Shown piece after piece: positions 6,074 to 12,428 of a stretch of 12,618 nt of DNA (position 1 is its first letter; each line of letters starts with the position of its first letter). A program made the position numbers and the translations under genes. The notes below the pieces were generated by a model that was given only the letters and a program-made list of their open reading frames with translations, searched no databases and had not been told where the DNA came from. This DNA comes from WHTI01 sp046715095 (GTDB lineage: Bacteria > Actinomycetota > CADDZG01 > WHSQ01): contig JBKJZQ010000062.1 of assembly GCA_046715095.1 (NCBI GenBank), positions 1 to 12,618 of the forward strand, read 5' to 3'.

Positions 6074-6079
6074 GCCTAC

Positions 6080-7540
6080 ATGGCGGAGGAAGAAACGGAA
6101 CGGGAAGGGAACGGGCCCAAGCCGCCCAGCTCGAGGGATAGGAACGTCATCCCCACCGGGTGGCTACAGCGCGGCAGCCGGCTGGCGGGCCAGACCGGGA
6201 AGTCGGCCGCCCGTTTCGTCGGCACCCGGGCGAAGTCTTTAGCCCAGCCACACCGGGCCCAAGAGTTCCTCGATGGTTTCCACAAGCAGACCGCGCAGCA
6301 GCTGGTCCAGATGCTGGGTGAGATGAAAGGCGCGGCGATGAAGCTGGGACAGCTCGCCTCGTTCTACGAGTTCGCGGCCGAGGGCGAGTACCTAGCGACC
6401 TATCGCGACGCTCTGACGATGCTCCAGAACTCTGCGCCTCCGATGGATCCGGCCGCGTCGCGGAGCGTGATCGAAGAGGAGTTCGGCCGGGGAGTGGACG
6501 AGCTGTTCGCCGAGTTCACCGACGAGCCGGTCGCATCCGCGTCGATCGGTCAGGTTCACCGTGCCGTGCTCCACTCGGGAGAGACCGTCGCGGTGAAGGT
6601 CCAGTACCCCGGGGTGGACGACGCAGTCCGGGCCGACCTCAAGAACGTTTCGGCGATGACCAAGCTCGCGGTGGCGATCGCTCCGAACCTCGACCCGAAG
6701 GAGATCGCCAACGAAGTCAAAGAGCGTGTGCTCGAGGAACTCGACTACCGGAGGGAGGCGACGAACCAGGCGCGTTTCAGCGAGATGTTCGATGGACACC
6801 CGTTCGCGGTCGTTCCCAAGGTCTTCCCCGAGTTCTGTCGCACGAGGGTGATCACTCAGGAGTTCATTGACGGAGCGCCGTTCATGGACGCGTTCGAGTG
6901 GCCGCAGGAAGACAAGGATGCTCTCGCCGAGAAGTTGTTCCGCTTCTTTTACGGCAGCCTTAACCGGTTCGGGTTGTTCTCCGCCGATCCCCATCCAGGC
7001 AACTACCTGCTGATGGACTCGGGCAAGGTCGCGTTCCTCGACTTCGGTCTCGTCAGGGCGGTCGACCCGGGCACCCTCAAGCTGCTGCTCGAGATCGCCC
7101 AGGCTCTCATCCACGACGACAGGGACCGCGGCCGTACGGCCCTAGAAGGGCTCGGGATCCTCACCCCTCGAACGCCCGATATCGATGCCGTGTGGGATCA
7201 CATGAGGATGCTCAACGCACCGATCCTCGAGGATCGTCCCTTCAAGGTCGATCCGCCTCTGGTCGGGAAGATCGCCCAGGCTGGGTTCGATCCTCGGTCG
7301 GAGGCATTCCGAGCGCTTCGCAAGGTTGGCGTCCCGGGGATCATGGTGACGTTCAACCGCATGTCGTTCGGTCTCGGCTCCATCATCGGCCGGCTCGAAG
7401 CGACCGCGAACTGGCAGGCGATCATGCGAGAGATGTGGTTCGGAGAACCCTCGACGACCGAACTCGGCCGGGCCGAGCAGGAGTGGTTGCACGTCGCCCA
7501 CCCCGAGGCTCACCCGCCGCTCGGAGAACTAGACCGCTGA
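6080..7540 (+). CDS. ABC1/UbiB (AarF) family atypical kinase-like protein
   Basis: A 486-residue protein of the UbiB/COQ8 family. The family-specific KxGQ helix is present (residues 88-91, MKLGQLAS), as is the glycine-poor nucleotide loop VASASIGQVHRA (151-162), the VAVK lysine (Lys173), the ExD motif in EELDYRREATN (Glu220, Asp222), the catalytic loop SADPHPGN (301-308) and DFG (321-323). Members are ATP-binding proteins with ATPase-like activity linked to isoprenoid quinone biosynthesis or lipid homeostasis; the actinobacterial branch, where menaquinone replaces ubiquinone, has no settled role. The first 25 residues are charged and disordered. There is no clear C-terminal membrane pair, so it is probably cytosolic or peripheral. 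It is transcribed from its own leaderless promoter. The next gene on this strand is 160 bp away and encodes an unrelated oxidase, so linkage by function is not evident. Confidence 0.9.
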   Translation: MAEEETEREGNGPKPPSSRDRNVIPTGWLQRGSRLAGQTGKSAARFVGTRAKSLAQPHRAQEFLDGFHKQTAQQLVQMLGEMKGAAMKLGQLASFYEFAAEGEYLATYRDALTMLQNSAPPMDPAASRSVIEEEFGRGVDELFAEFTDEPVASASIGQVHRAVLHSGETVAVKVQYPGVDDAVRADLKNVSAMTKLAVAIAPNLDPKEIANEVKERVLEELDYRREATNQARFSEMFDGHPFAVVPKVFPEFCRTRVITQEFIDGAPFMDAFEWPQEDKDALAEKLFRFFYGSLNRFGLFSADPHPGNYLLMDSGKVAFLDFGLVRAVDPGTLKLLLEIAQALIHDDRDRGRTALEGLGILTPRTPDIDAVWDHMRMLNAPILEDRPFKVDPPLVGKIAQAGFDPRSEAFRALRKVGVPGIMVTFNRMSFGLGSIIGRLEATANWQAIMREMWFGEPSTTELGRAEQEWLHVAHPEAHPPLGELDR

Positions 7541-7545
7541 GAGCC

Positions 7546-7594
7546 GTGCCGGGCGAAACGGAGCTCGTCGCCTCAGCTCCCACTCGGCCGGCAC
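7546..7594 (+). terminator. nested hairpins after the UbiB-like gene (possible terminator)
   Basis: Outer arms GTGCCGG (7546-7552) and CCGGCAC (7588-7594) enclose a second perfect hairpin, GGAGCT (7560-7565) and AGCTCC (7575-7580). It starts 5 bp after the stop codon. No T-run follows, so termination is plausible but unproven. The rest of the gap to 7700 holds only the probable promoter of the next gene. Confidence 0.35.
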
Positions 7595-7655
7595 TCGCGG
7601 AATGGCTGGACGTCATGTGTCGTCAGGGTCCTTCGGCTCATGCGGTCAATCCGAG

Positions 7656-7661
7656 TACCTT
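7656..7661 (+). promoter_or_regulatory. probable -10 box of the FAD-dependent oxidoreductase
   Basis: TACCTT; a start site about seven bases downstream would give a leader of some 33 bases containing the GGGAGGGAG ribosome binding site before the ATG at 7701. It has no clear -35. Confidence 0.35.
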
Positions 7662-7700
7662 GTTGTCTGGGCGATGACGACGAGCAACCGGGAGGGAGAC

Positions 7701-8858
7701 ATGCGCGGCTACGACGTTGGCATTATCGGAGCGGGGGTCCACGGGGCCGCTGCCGCGTTCCATCTCGCCAACCGGGGGATCAAGGCGGTGGTGTTCGAAC
7801 GAAGGGCGCCGGCCGGAGGGCCGACGGGGCGGTCGAGCACTATCTGTCGCGCGTACTACACCAACGTCTTCTTGGCTCGGGTCGCGCGCGAGAGCATCGA
7901 GATGCTCGCAGACTTCGAGACCGTCACCCACGGGCGCCACTCGGGCTTCCATCGCACGGGCTTCCTGTTCCTCCATCCCCCGGAGGACGTTGCCGCGCTG
8001 GCGGAGGGGACCGCCCGCCTCGCCGAGGCCGGTGTCTCCGTGGAGCTGCTCGATCGCACGGAGCTGATGGAGCGCTTCCCCGAGGTCGCTCTCGACGGTA
8101 TCGAGGCGGGTGTGTGGGAGCCGGATGCCGGCTACGCGGATCCCGCCGGAACCACGCTCGGTCTCCTCGAACGAGCGATCGAGCTGGGGGCCGAGGCGCG
8201 GATGGCGGGCGCCGTCACCCGCATCGAGCTCGCCGACGGGGGAGGCGCATACGTCCGTGCAGCCGACGGCTCCGAGGTCCACTGTCGCCGGCTGCTCATC
8301 GCCGCCGGCCCCTGGACCGGGCGTCTGACGTCCCTGGTGGACGTCCACCTGCCGCTCACCGTCGAGCGCCACGTCGTCGCCACCGGAGGGTGGGGTTCCG
8401 CTCCGCCGATGTCCTACGGCCACGCGGACCTCGTTGCCGGTTACTACTGCCGTCCGGAGGGCCACAACCTCTTCCTCCTCGGATGGCTCCACAGCGCGGC
8501 GACCGCCGACCCCGATCGCTTCAAGGAGCAGATCGCGGACGAGGAAGCCGCCGCGCTCTTCGAGGCTGCCATGGCGAGGGTGCCGGCCCTCGGTGGGGCC
8601 GAGGGTCGCGGGGGGTGGGCGAGCCTCTACGACGTGAGCCCCGACTGGCAGCCCGTGATCGGGGAGATCGCCCCGGACGTCTTCGTCGACGCGGGGACGA
8701 GCGGCCACGGGTTCAAGCTCGCACCCGCGCTCGGCCGGTACGTGGCCGATCTGGTGATGGGCGAGGGCGACCCCGAGCTGGAGCAGTTCCACCCGCGCAG
8801 GTTCGTCGAGGGTCACCTCTTGGGGGCCGGGTACCGCTCGGTCCGCATCCTCGGCTGA
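7701..8858 (+). CDS. FAD-dependent oxidoreductase, DAO/sarcosine-oxidase-like
   Basis: A 385-residue flavoprotein of the D-amino-acid-oxidase superfamily, which oxidises the C-N bond of amino acids or N-methylated amines. The N-terminal dinucleotide-binding fold is clear: DVGIIGAGVHGAAAAFHLANRG with G-x-G-x-x-G at residues 10-15, then an acidic residue (Glu33) ending strand two. PTGRSSTICR follows where the family has its G-R-S-S/G FAD-contact loop. The C-terminal SLYDVSPDWQPVIG and DAGTSGHGFKLAPALG motifs are diagnostic of the sarcosine-oxidase beta/GlpO-like branch. At the position where monomeric sarcosine oxidase carries its flavin-linking Cys (C-M-Y) this protein appears to have Ser (S-L-Y), so flavin is probably non-covalent. 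The substrate is unknown and no partner subunit lies nearby. The start at 7701 has GGGAGG five bases upstream; an in-frame ATG at 7674 is less likely. Confidence 0.85.
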   Translation: MRGYDVGIIGAGVHGAAAAFHLANRGIKAVVFERRAPAGGPTGRSSTICRAYYTNVFLARVARESIEMLADFETVTHGRHSGFHRTGFLFLHPPEDVAALAEGTARLAEAGVSVELLDRTELMERFPEVALDGIEAGVWEPDAGYADPAGTTLGLLERAIELGAEARMAGAVTRIELADGGGAYVRAADGSEVHCRRLLIAAGPWTGRLTSLVDVHLPLTVERHVVATGGWGSAPPMSYGHADLVAGYYCRPEGHNLFLLGWLHSAATADPDRFKEQIADEEAAALFEAAMARVPALGGAEGRGGWASLYDVSPDWQPVIGEIAPDVFVDAGTSGHGFKLAPALGRYVADLVMGEGDPELEQFHPRRFVEGHLLGAGYRSVRILG

Positions 8859-8863
8859 CCGGC

Positions 8864-8950
8864 GATGACGAGTGGGGCCGAGCCGGTCACCAACGAACGA
8901 GGCATCTTCGAGCGGCTCTGTCTCGAGGCCTTCTAGAGCGCCCGTCGTGG
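8864..8950 (+). pseudogene. tag: fragment of a DNA-3-methyladenine glycosylase I (tag) gene
   Basis: Translating from 8864 gives D-D-E-W-G-R; after skipping one base at 8882 it continues P-V-T-N-E-R-G-I-F-E-R-L-C-L-E-A-F, then an in-frame TAG (8934-8936) where Tag has Gln, then S-A, and after a one-base deletion S-W (8945-8950). From memory of the E. coli Tag sequence (HDNEWGVPETDSKKLFEMIC, then LEGQQAGLSW) every residue keeps register, including the catalytic Glu38 and Trp46. The region before Asp18 and everything after Trp46 are missing. One insertion, one stop and one deletion, with both ends lost, mark it as a relic of a repair gene between the oxidase and ilvD. Confidence 0.75.
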
Positions 8951-8998
8951 GCGATCGGAAGGGTTGCGGGTGATCATCCTCTAGCTCGTGGTCGTTCT

Positions 8999-9032
8999 CG
9001 ATCGCCTCACCGTTCGGTCGGTGAGGTGATCG
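8999..9032 (-). terminator. 14-bp hairpin across the ilvD stop codon
   Basis: Left arm 8999-9012 (CGATCGCCTCACCG) pairs with right arm 9019-9032 with a single G-T wobble, around a six-base loop. The ilvD stop codon (9009-9007) lies within the stem, so the last codons of ilvD form the other arm. There is no T-run after it. It may end ilvD transcription or protect the 3' end. Confidence 0.5.
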
Positions 9033-10713
9033 CTCCTTCCGAAGCCGAGGAGACCGACGCGGCGTACTTCGCGAATACGCCTGTCGTGTAGCGGGCCGCA
9101 GGCGGGTTCCAGTCAGCGAGCCTCTTGGCCAGCTCGTCATCGTCCAGGACGACCCTGAGCTCGCGACCGTCGACGTCGATTTCGATCACGTCCCCATCCT
9201 GCAGCGCGGCGATCGGGCCTCCACGGGCGGCCTCGGGGGCGATGTGTCCGACCATCATCCCGCGGGTCGCGCCGGAGAATCTCCCATCGGTGATCAGCGC
9301 GACCTTGTCTCCGAGTCCCTGCCCGACGATGGCCGCAGTGACTCCGAGCATCTCGCGCATCCCGGGCCCTCCGGACGGACCTTCGTAACGGATCACGATC
9401 ACGTCGCCTTCGTTCAGCGTCTGCTTCTGGACCGCGTCGAAGCATGCCTCCTCGGAGTCGAACACCCTCGCCGGACCGCGATGGAACTTGCGCTCGTGAC
9501 CGGAGAGCTTTACGACGCACCCTTCCGGGGACAGGTTCCCTCTGAGGATCGCCAGACCACCGGTCGGCTTCAGCGGCGCCTCGATCGGCAGCACGACATC
9601 CTGCCCGTCCGTCTCGTGGACCGAATCGGCGACCTCTCCGATCGTGCGGCCATCGACCGTGAGCGCGTCGGGGTGAAGCAGACCCGCCTTCTTCAGCTCG
9701 CGCATCACGAGTGCAGAACCACCGGCCCGGTGCAGGTCGGTGGCGACGTAACGACCGCCGGGCTTCAGGTCGGCGAGGGTGGGCGTGCGATCGGCGATGG
9801 CGCCGAAGTCGTCGATCGAGAGCGCAATGCCCGCTTCACGCGCGATCGCAAGAAGATGAAGGACCCCGTTCGTGGACCCTCCAGAGGCAGCCACAGAAGC
9901 GATCGCGTTCTCGATCGCATCCTTCGTGATGATCAAGGACGTTCTCCTGTCGGCCTTGACCATCGCGACGGCGAGCTTGCCCGCCTCTTCAGCGGCGGCC
10001 GGTTTGGCAGGGTCGGTAGCGGGGATCCCCGAGAGCGCGGGGGGACTGATGCCGAGGAAGTCGACCGCCATGGCCATCGTGTTGGCGGTGAACTGGCCAC
10101 CGCAGGCTCCTGCTCCGGGACAGGCCTTGCCTTCGAGGTCGTGAAGGTCTTCGGACGAGAGCGTGCCGGCCGCGTGCTGTCCGACCGCCTCGAAGACATC
10201 CTGGATCGTCACGTCCTTGTTCCGCCATCTGCCCGGCGCGATCGATCCGTTGTAGAGGACGAGACCAGGGAGATCGAGGCGGCAGAGCGCCATGACTGCG
10301 GCGGGGATCGTCTTGTCGCACCCCACGAGGCACACGAGTCCGTCGAAGAGGTGGCCGCGGGTAACGAGCTCGATCGAGTCGGCGATCACCTCGCGGCTGA
10401 CGAGCGACGCCCGCATGCCCTCGGTCCCCATCGAAACGCCGTCGGAGACCGCTATCGTGTTGAACTCGACCGGGGTCGCACCCGCCGCACGGATCCCCTC
10501 TTTCACCTTCACCGCAAGCTCGCGCTGGTTCAGGTTGCAAGGCATCGTTTCGATCCACGTCGTGGCGACGCCGATCAAGGGCTTGGCGAGATCGGCGTCG
10601 GTGAATCCGACGCCCTTCAACATCGCCCTCCCGGGAGCTCTGTCGGGGCCGTCGGTAAGGACGGCACTCTTGCGCTTGGAGGGATCGCTTGGGGTGCTGT
10701 ACGGATCGGTCAT
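9007..10713 (-). CDS. ilvD: dihydroxy-acid dehydratase
   Basis: A 568-residue IlvD/Edd-family enzyme. It dehydrates 2,3-dihydroxy-isovalerate and 2,3-dihydroxy-3-methylvalerate to the 2-keto acids in valine, leucine and isoleucine synthesis, and feeds pantothenate synthesis. The iron-sulfur cysteines are Cys59 (TMPCNLN), Cys132 (VGCDKT) and Cys204 (GACGGQFTANTM); Lys134 is the expected carbamylated lysine and Ser480 in GRFSGATRG the catalytic serine. The Cys pattern fits the [2Fe-2S] branch typical of Actinobacteria and plants. Full length, with no breaks. The first 15 residues are a disordered tail. The start at 10713 has TAAAGT exactly six bases upstream and no Shine-Dalgarno. No other branched-chain amino acid gene is nearby, so the gene stands alone. 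Confidence 0.97.
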   Translation of the reverse strand: MTDPYSTPSDPSKRKSAVLTDGPDRAPGRAMLKGVGFTDADLAKPLIGVATTWIETMPCNLNQRELAVKVKEGIRAAGATPVEFNTIAVSDGVSMGTEGMRASLVSREVIADSIELVTRGHLFDGLVCLVGCDKTIPAAVMALCRLDLPGLVLYNGSIAPGRWRNKDVTIQDVFEAVGQHAAGTLSSEDLHDLEGKACPGAGACGGQFTANTMAMAVDFLGISPPALSGIPATDPAKPAAAEEAGKLAVAMVKADRRTSLIITKDAIENAIASVAASGGSTNGVLHLLAIAREAGIALSIDDFGAIADRTPTLADLKPGGRYVATDLHRAGGSALVMRELKKAGLLHPDALTVDGRTIGEVADSVHETDGQDVVLPIEAPLKPTGGLAILRGNLSPEGCVVKLSGHERKFHRGPARVFDSEEACFDAVQKQTLNEGDVIVIRYEGPSGGPGMREMLGVTAAIVGQGLGDKVALITDGRFSGATRGMMVGHIAPEAARGGPIAALQDGDVIEIDVDGRELRVVLDDDELAKRLADWNPPAARYTTGVFAKYAASVSSASEGAITSPTER

Positions 10714-10719
10714 GCCGGG

Positions 10720-10725
10720 ACTTTA
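10720..10725 (-). promoter_or_regulatory. -10 box of leaderless promoter for ilvD
   Basis: TAAAGT on the minus strand, six bases (CCCGGC), then the ATG at 10713. Confidence 0.58.
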
Positions 10726-10744
10726 CTGCGCGTCGCGTACCCAG

Positions 10745-10762
10745 AACACCTTTGAGGTGGTT
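10745..10762. promoter_or_regulatory. imperfect dyad at the ilvD -35 position
   Basis: AACACCT, TTG, AGGTGGTT: CACCT (10747-10751) and AGGTG (10755-10759) pair perfectly, and the outer AA/TT match if one base is bulged. Its position 32-49 bp upstream of the presumed start site would cover the -35 region. It is a possible operator. A leader-based attenuator is unlikely if the mRNA is leaderless. Confidence 0.3.
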
Positions 10763-10835
10763 TCCGTGCGAGGGGTGGCGCGCCAGGGACCACAAAGGTG
10801 GGTTCGCGGCGGAGATGCGATGCCCAAGCTCAGAG

Positions 10836-12194
10836 TCAGACAGGTACCTTGTCGTCGGTAGATGCTTTGACCTGATTCCTCCCGGCTGCCTTCGCGACGT
10901 AGAGAGCCTCGTCAGCGCGTCCCAAGATGCTCGAAGAGGTCTCGTCGCTGGGGATCCTGGTGGCGACCCCGACGCTCGCGGTGATGCGGATGTGACCCGC
11001 GCGCGTGGCGATCGTGCTGTCGGCCAGGGCCCGCCGGATGCGCTCCCCGGCCTTGACGGCCACCCCAGAGTCGGCGCCGGAGAACAGGACGACGAACTCC
11101 TCCCCACCGAGCCGGCCAACCGCATCTCCGTCCCGGAGGCGACTCGACATGCGTTCCGCGACCCAGACCAGGACCTCGTCTCCGACCGGGTGTCCGTAGG
11201 AATCGTTGATCGCCTTGAAGTGGTCGAGATCGACAGCCGCCATCGCGACCTCCCCGGGACCGTGCATGAGAGCATCGGCTTGCTCGAGGATCGCTCTGCG
11301 TGAGAAGACCCCAGTGAGCGCATCTCTTTCGTTCTCTTCCCTGAGCTCTTGGTTGGAGATCAACACCTCGCGATACATCCGCCCGATCTCTCGAACGAGG
11401 GCCACCAGGACAACGCCGGTCGCCGCGAGGGCTAGAGCCCGACCCGCGTACCAACCAACCGTGAGTCTCGCTCCGGCGGCGACCGTGAGGAGCGAGTCAC
11501 CCGCGGTAGCCGCGGCTGCGACCACGATCCATCTCTCGAGGAGATGGCTCGGGTGACTCCTGATGATGATCGCGACCAGCGAAAGGACACTGAACAGCAC
11601 GACCCAGGGTCCGAGGGTTCCTGCCATGCGAGGGTGGTCGAGGACCCCTCCGAGCACGGGGACCGTGCCCAGGCTATTGATGAAGAGGTAACTCAACACC
11701 ACTACACCGAGAACGACGGCTCCGATACCACGTTGACGAACCTTCACGTGATGAGTCCTCACGTACCGAACGGCCCGTTCGGGCCACGGGGCGAGCGATG
11801 CGGCGAGGCCCAGAGGGAAGGCAAGGTGCCAGGCGACCCAGAACCACGCGGACGTCGACGGCGTGCCCCCGAGGATTCTGGTGGCGCCCAGGACGTAAGA
11901 ATGGGTCAGCGCAGTGGGGATCAAAAGAAGGCCTGTGAACAGGTAGGTGAGGCTGAGGCCGAGCAGGCGGATCTCACCTTGAGCCCCGAACTGCTGCCAC
12001 AGGAGGTACGCGGTCATTAGCTCGATCAGGAAGATGGCCGCCAAGAACGCCGGCATGAACGCGGGGGTGAACCCGACGATGGTTTCGTTGACCGGGCTGA
12101 AAGCCACCGCTACGACCACAGCCGTCGTGGAGGCGAGGGCGATCGTTCTCATTCGCGACAACTCGATCCAAGCCTCCTTGAGCCCAGGGCCCAC
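10836..12194 (-). CDS. MASE4-GGDEF diguanylate cyclase
   Basis: A 452-residue membrane-bound enzyme predicted to make cyclic di-GMP from two GTP. Residues 1-270 hold about eight membrane segments with the MASE4 hallmark WFWVAWHLAFPLG (117-129), a presumed sensor of unknown signal. A short coiled linker (271-290, REVLISNQELREENERD) leads to the GGDEF domain (291-446): DALTGVFSRR, the Mg/GTP segment DLDHFKAINDSYGHPVGDEVL, and the active-site loop GGEEF at 363-367. The inhibitory RxxD site is intact (Arg354-Asp357, five residues before GGEEF), so product feedback is expected. No EAL or HD-GYP domain is attached. The start is a GTG at 12194, with GAATCT six bases upstream; this weaker box matches the leaderless pattern except for its first base. 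A 31-bp dyad sits just upstream. No c-di-GMP effector lies in the window. Confidence 0.9.
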   Translation of the reverse strand: MGPGLKEAWIELSRMRTIALASTTAVVVAVAFSPVNETIVGFTPAFMPAFLAAIFLIELMTAYLLWQQFGAQGEIRLLGLSLTYLFTGLLLIPTALTHSYVLGATRILGGTPSTSAWFWVAWHLAFPLGLAASLAPWPERAVRYVRTHHVKVRQRGIGAVVLGVVVLSYLFINSLGTVPVLGGVLDHPRMAGTLGPWVVLFSVLSLVAIIIRSHPSHLLERWIVVAAAATAGDSLLTVAAGARLTVGWYAGRALALAATGVVLVALVREIGRMYREVLISNQELREENERDALTGVFSRRAILEQADALMHGPGEVAMAAVDLDHFKAINDSYGHPVGDEVLVWVAERMSSRLRDGDAVGRLGGEEFVVLFSGADSGVAVKAGERIRRALADSTIATRAGHIRITASVGVATRIPSDETSSSILGRADEALYVAKAAGRNQVKASTDDKVPV

Positions 12195-12200
12195 GTCGCT

Positions 12201-12206
12201 AGATTC
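12201..12206 (-). promoter_or_regulatory. weak -10 box of the diguanylate cyclase gene
   Basis: GAATCT on the minus strand, six bases (AGCGAC), then the GTG at 12194. The first base departs from TANNNT, so the promoter is probably weak or activator-dependent. Confidence 0.4.
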
Positions 12207-12225
12207 GACCAGACCATCCTCTTAT

Positions 12226-12256
12226 CGTCGGATCTGCGAAAATTCTTGATCCGACG
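12226..12256. promoter_or_regulatory. 31-bp dyad upstream of the diguanylate cyclase
   Basis: CGTCGGATC (12226-12234), 13 bases, GATCCGACG (12248-12256), a perfect 9-bp inverted repeat. The A/T-rich spacer contains a second small dyad, GAA-AA-TTC. Relative to the presumed start at 12194 it spans about -32 to -62, where activators or repressors bind. No T-run on either side supports a terminator. Confidence 0.5.
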
Positions 12257-12313
12257 CTTCCTCCTCACCTCCGTTGACACTCGGGTGCCGCGGCGGAGGC
12301 GCGCCGAGTGGCC

Positions 12314-12384
12314 GGCGAGCCCGGGTCTCTGATCTCTCGGAGTTTCGGATTGGGGACGAATCGTTTCACTGACTCGGGCTCGCC
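12314..12384. repeat. long inverted repeat, 13-14 bp arms with a 45-bp loop
   Basis: GGCGAGCCCGGGT (12314-12326) and ACTCGGGCTCGCC (12372-12384) pair with one G-T wobble; C12327 and G12371 add a further pair. The loop contains a smaller imperfect stem (CGGATT ... AATCG). It could be the first domain of the structured RNA proposed to the right, or an old element end. Confidence 0.5.
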
Positions 12385-12428
12385 GCGCCAGCTCCCGCAG
12401 GGCAAGCCTCTCAAGGACTAGTCAATTT

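Noticed and set aside
8865..8936. A 23-codon ORF starting MTSGAEPVTNERG as a small protein gene
   Set aside because: Its residues continue the Tag alignment after a one-base shift, so it is the middle of a broken tag gene, not a new small gene.
7638..9140. A 500-codon open frame on the minus strand opposite the FAD oxidoreductase and the ilvD end
   Set aside because: It has no recognisable domain, is rich in Arg/His/Gly/Pro as expected from a GC-rich antisense frame, and covers genes with clear homology on the other reading.
9244..10755. A 503-codon open frame on the plus strand opposite ilvD
   Set aside because: It is an antisense shadow of a highly conserved gene; composition is Arg/Asp/Gly-heavy and no motif is visible.
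10714..10835. A T-box or attenuator leader for ilvD
   Set aside because: The promoter box sits six bases before the start codon, leaving no leader, and no T-box specifier or antiterminator motif was found.
9989..11323. A 444-codon minus-strand frame spanning the ilvD/diguanylate cyclase junction
   Set aside because: It overlaps both real genes in another frame and would erase the ilvD promoter; the protein is low-complexity Arg/Pro/Ser.
12274..12279. A consensus TTGACA as a plus-strand -35 box for the right-edge RNA
   Set aside because: No -10-like hexamer lies 15-19 bases downstream; that stretch is almost entirely G and C.
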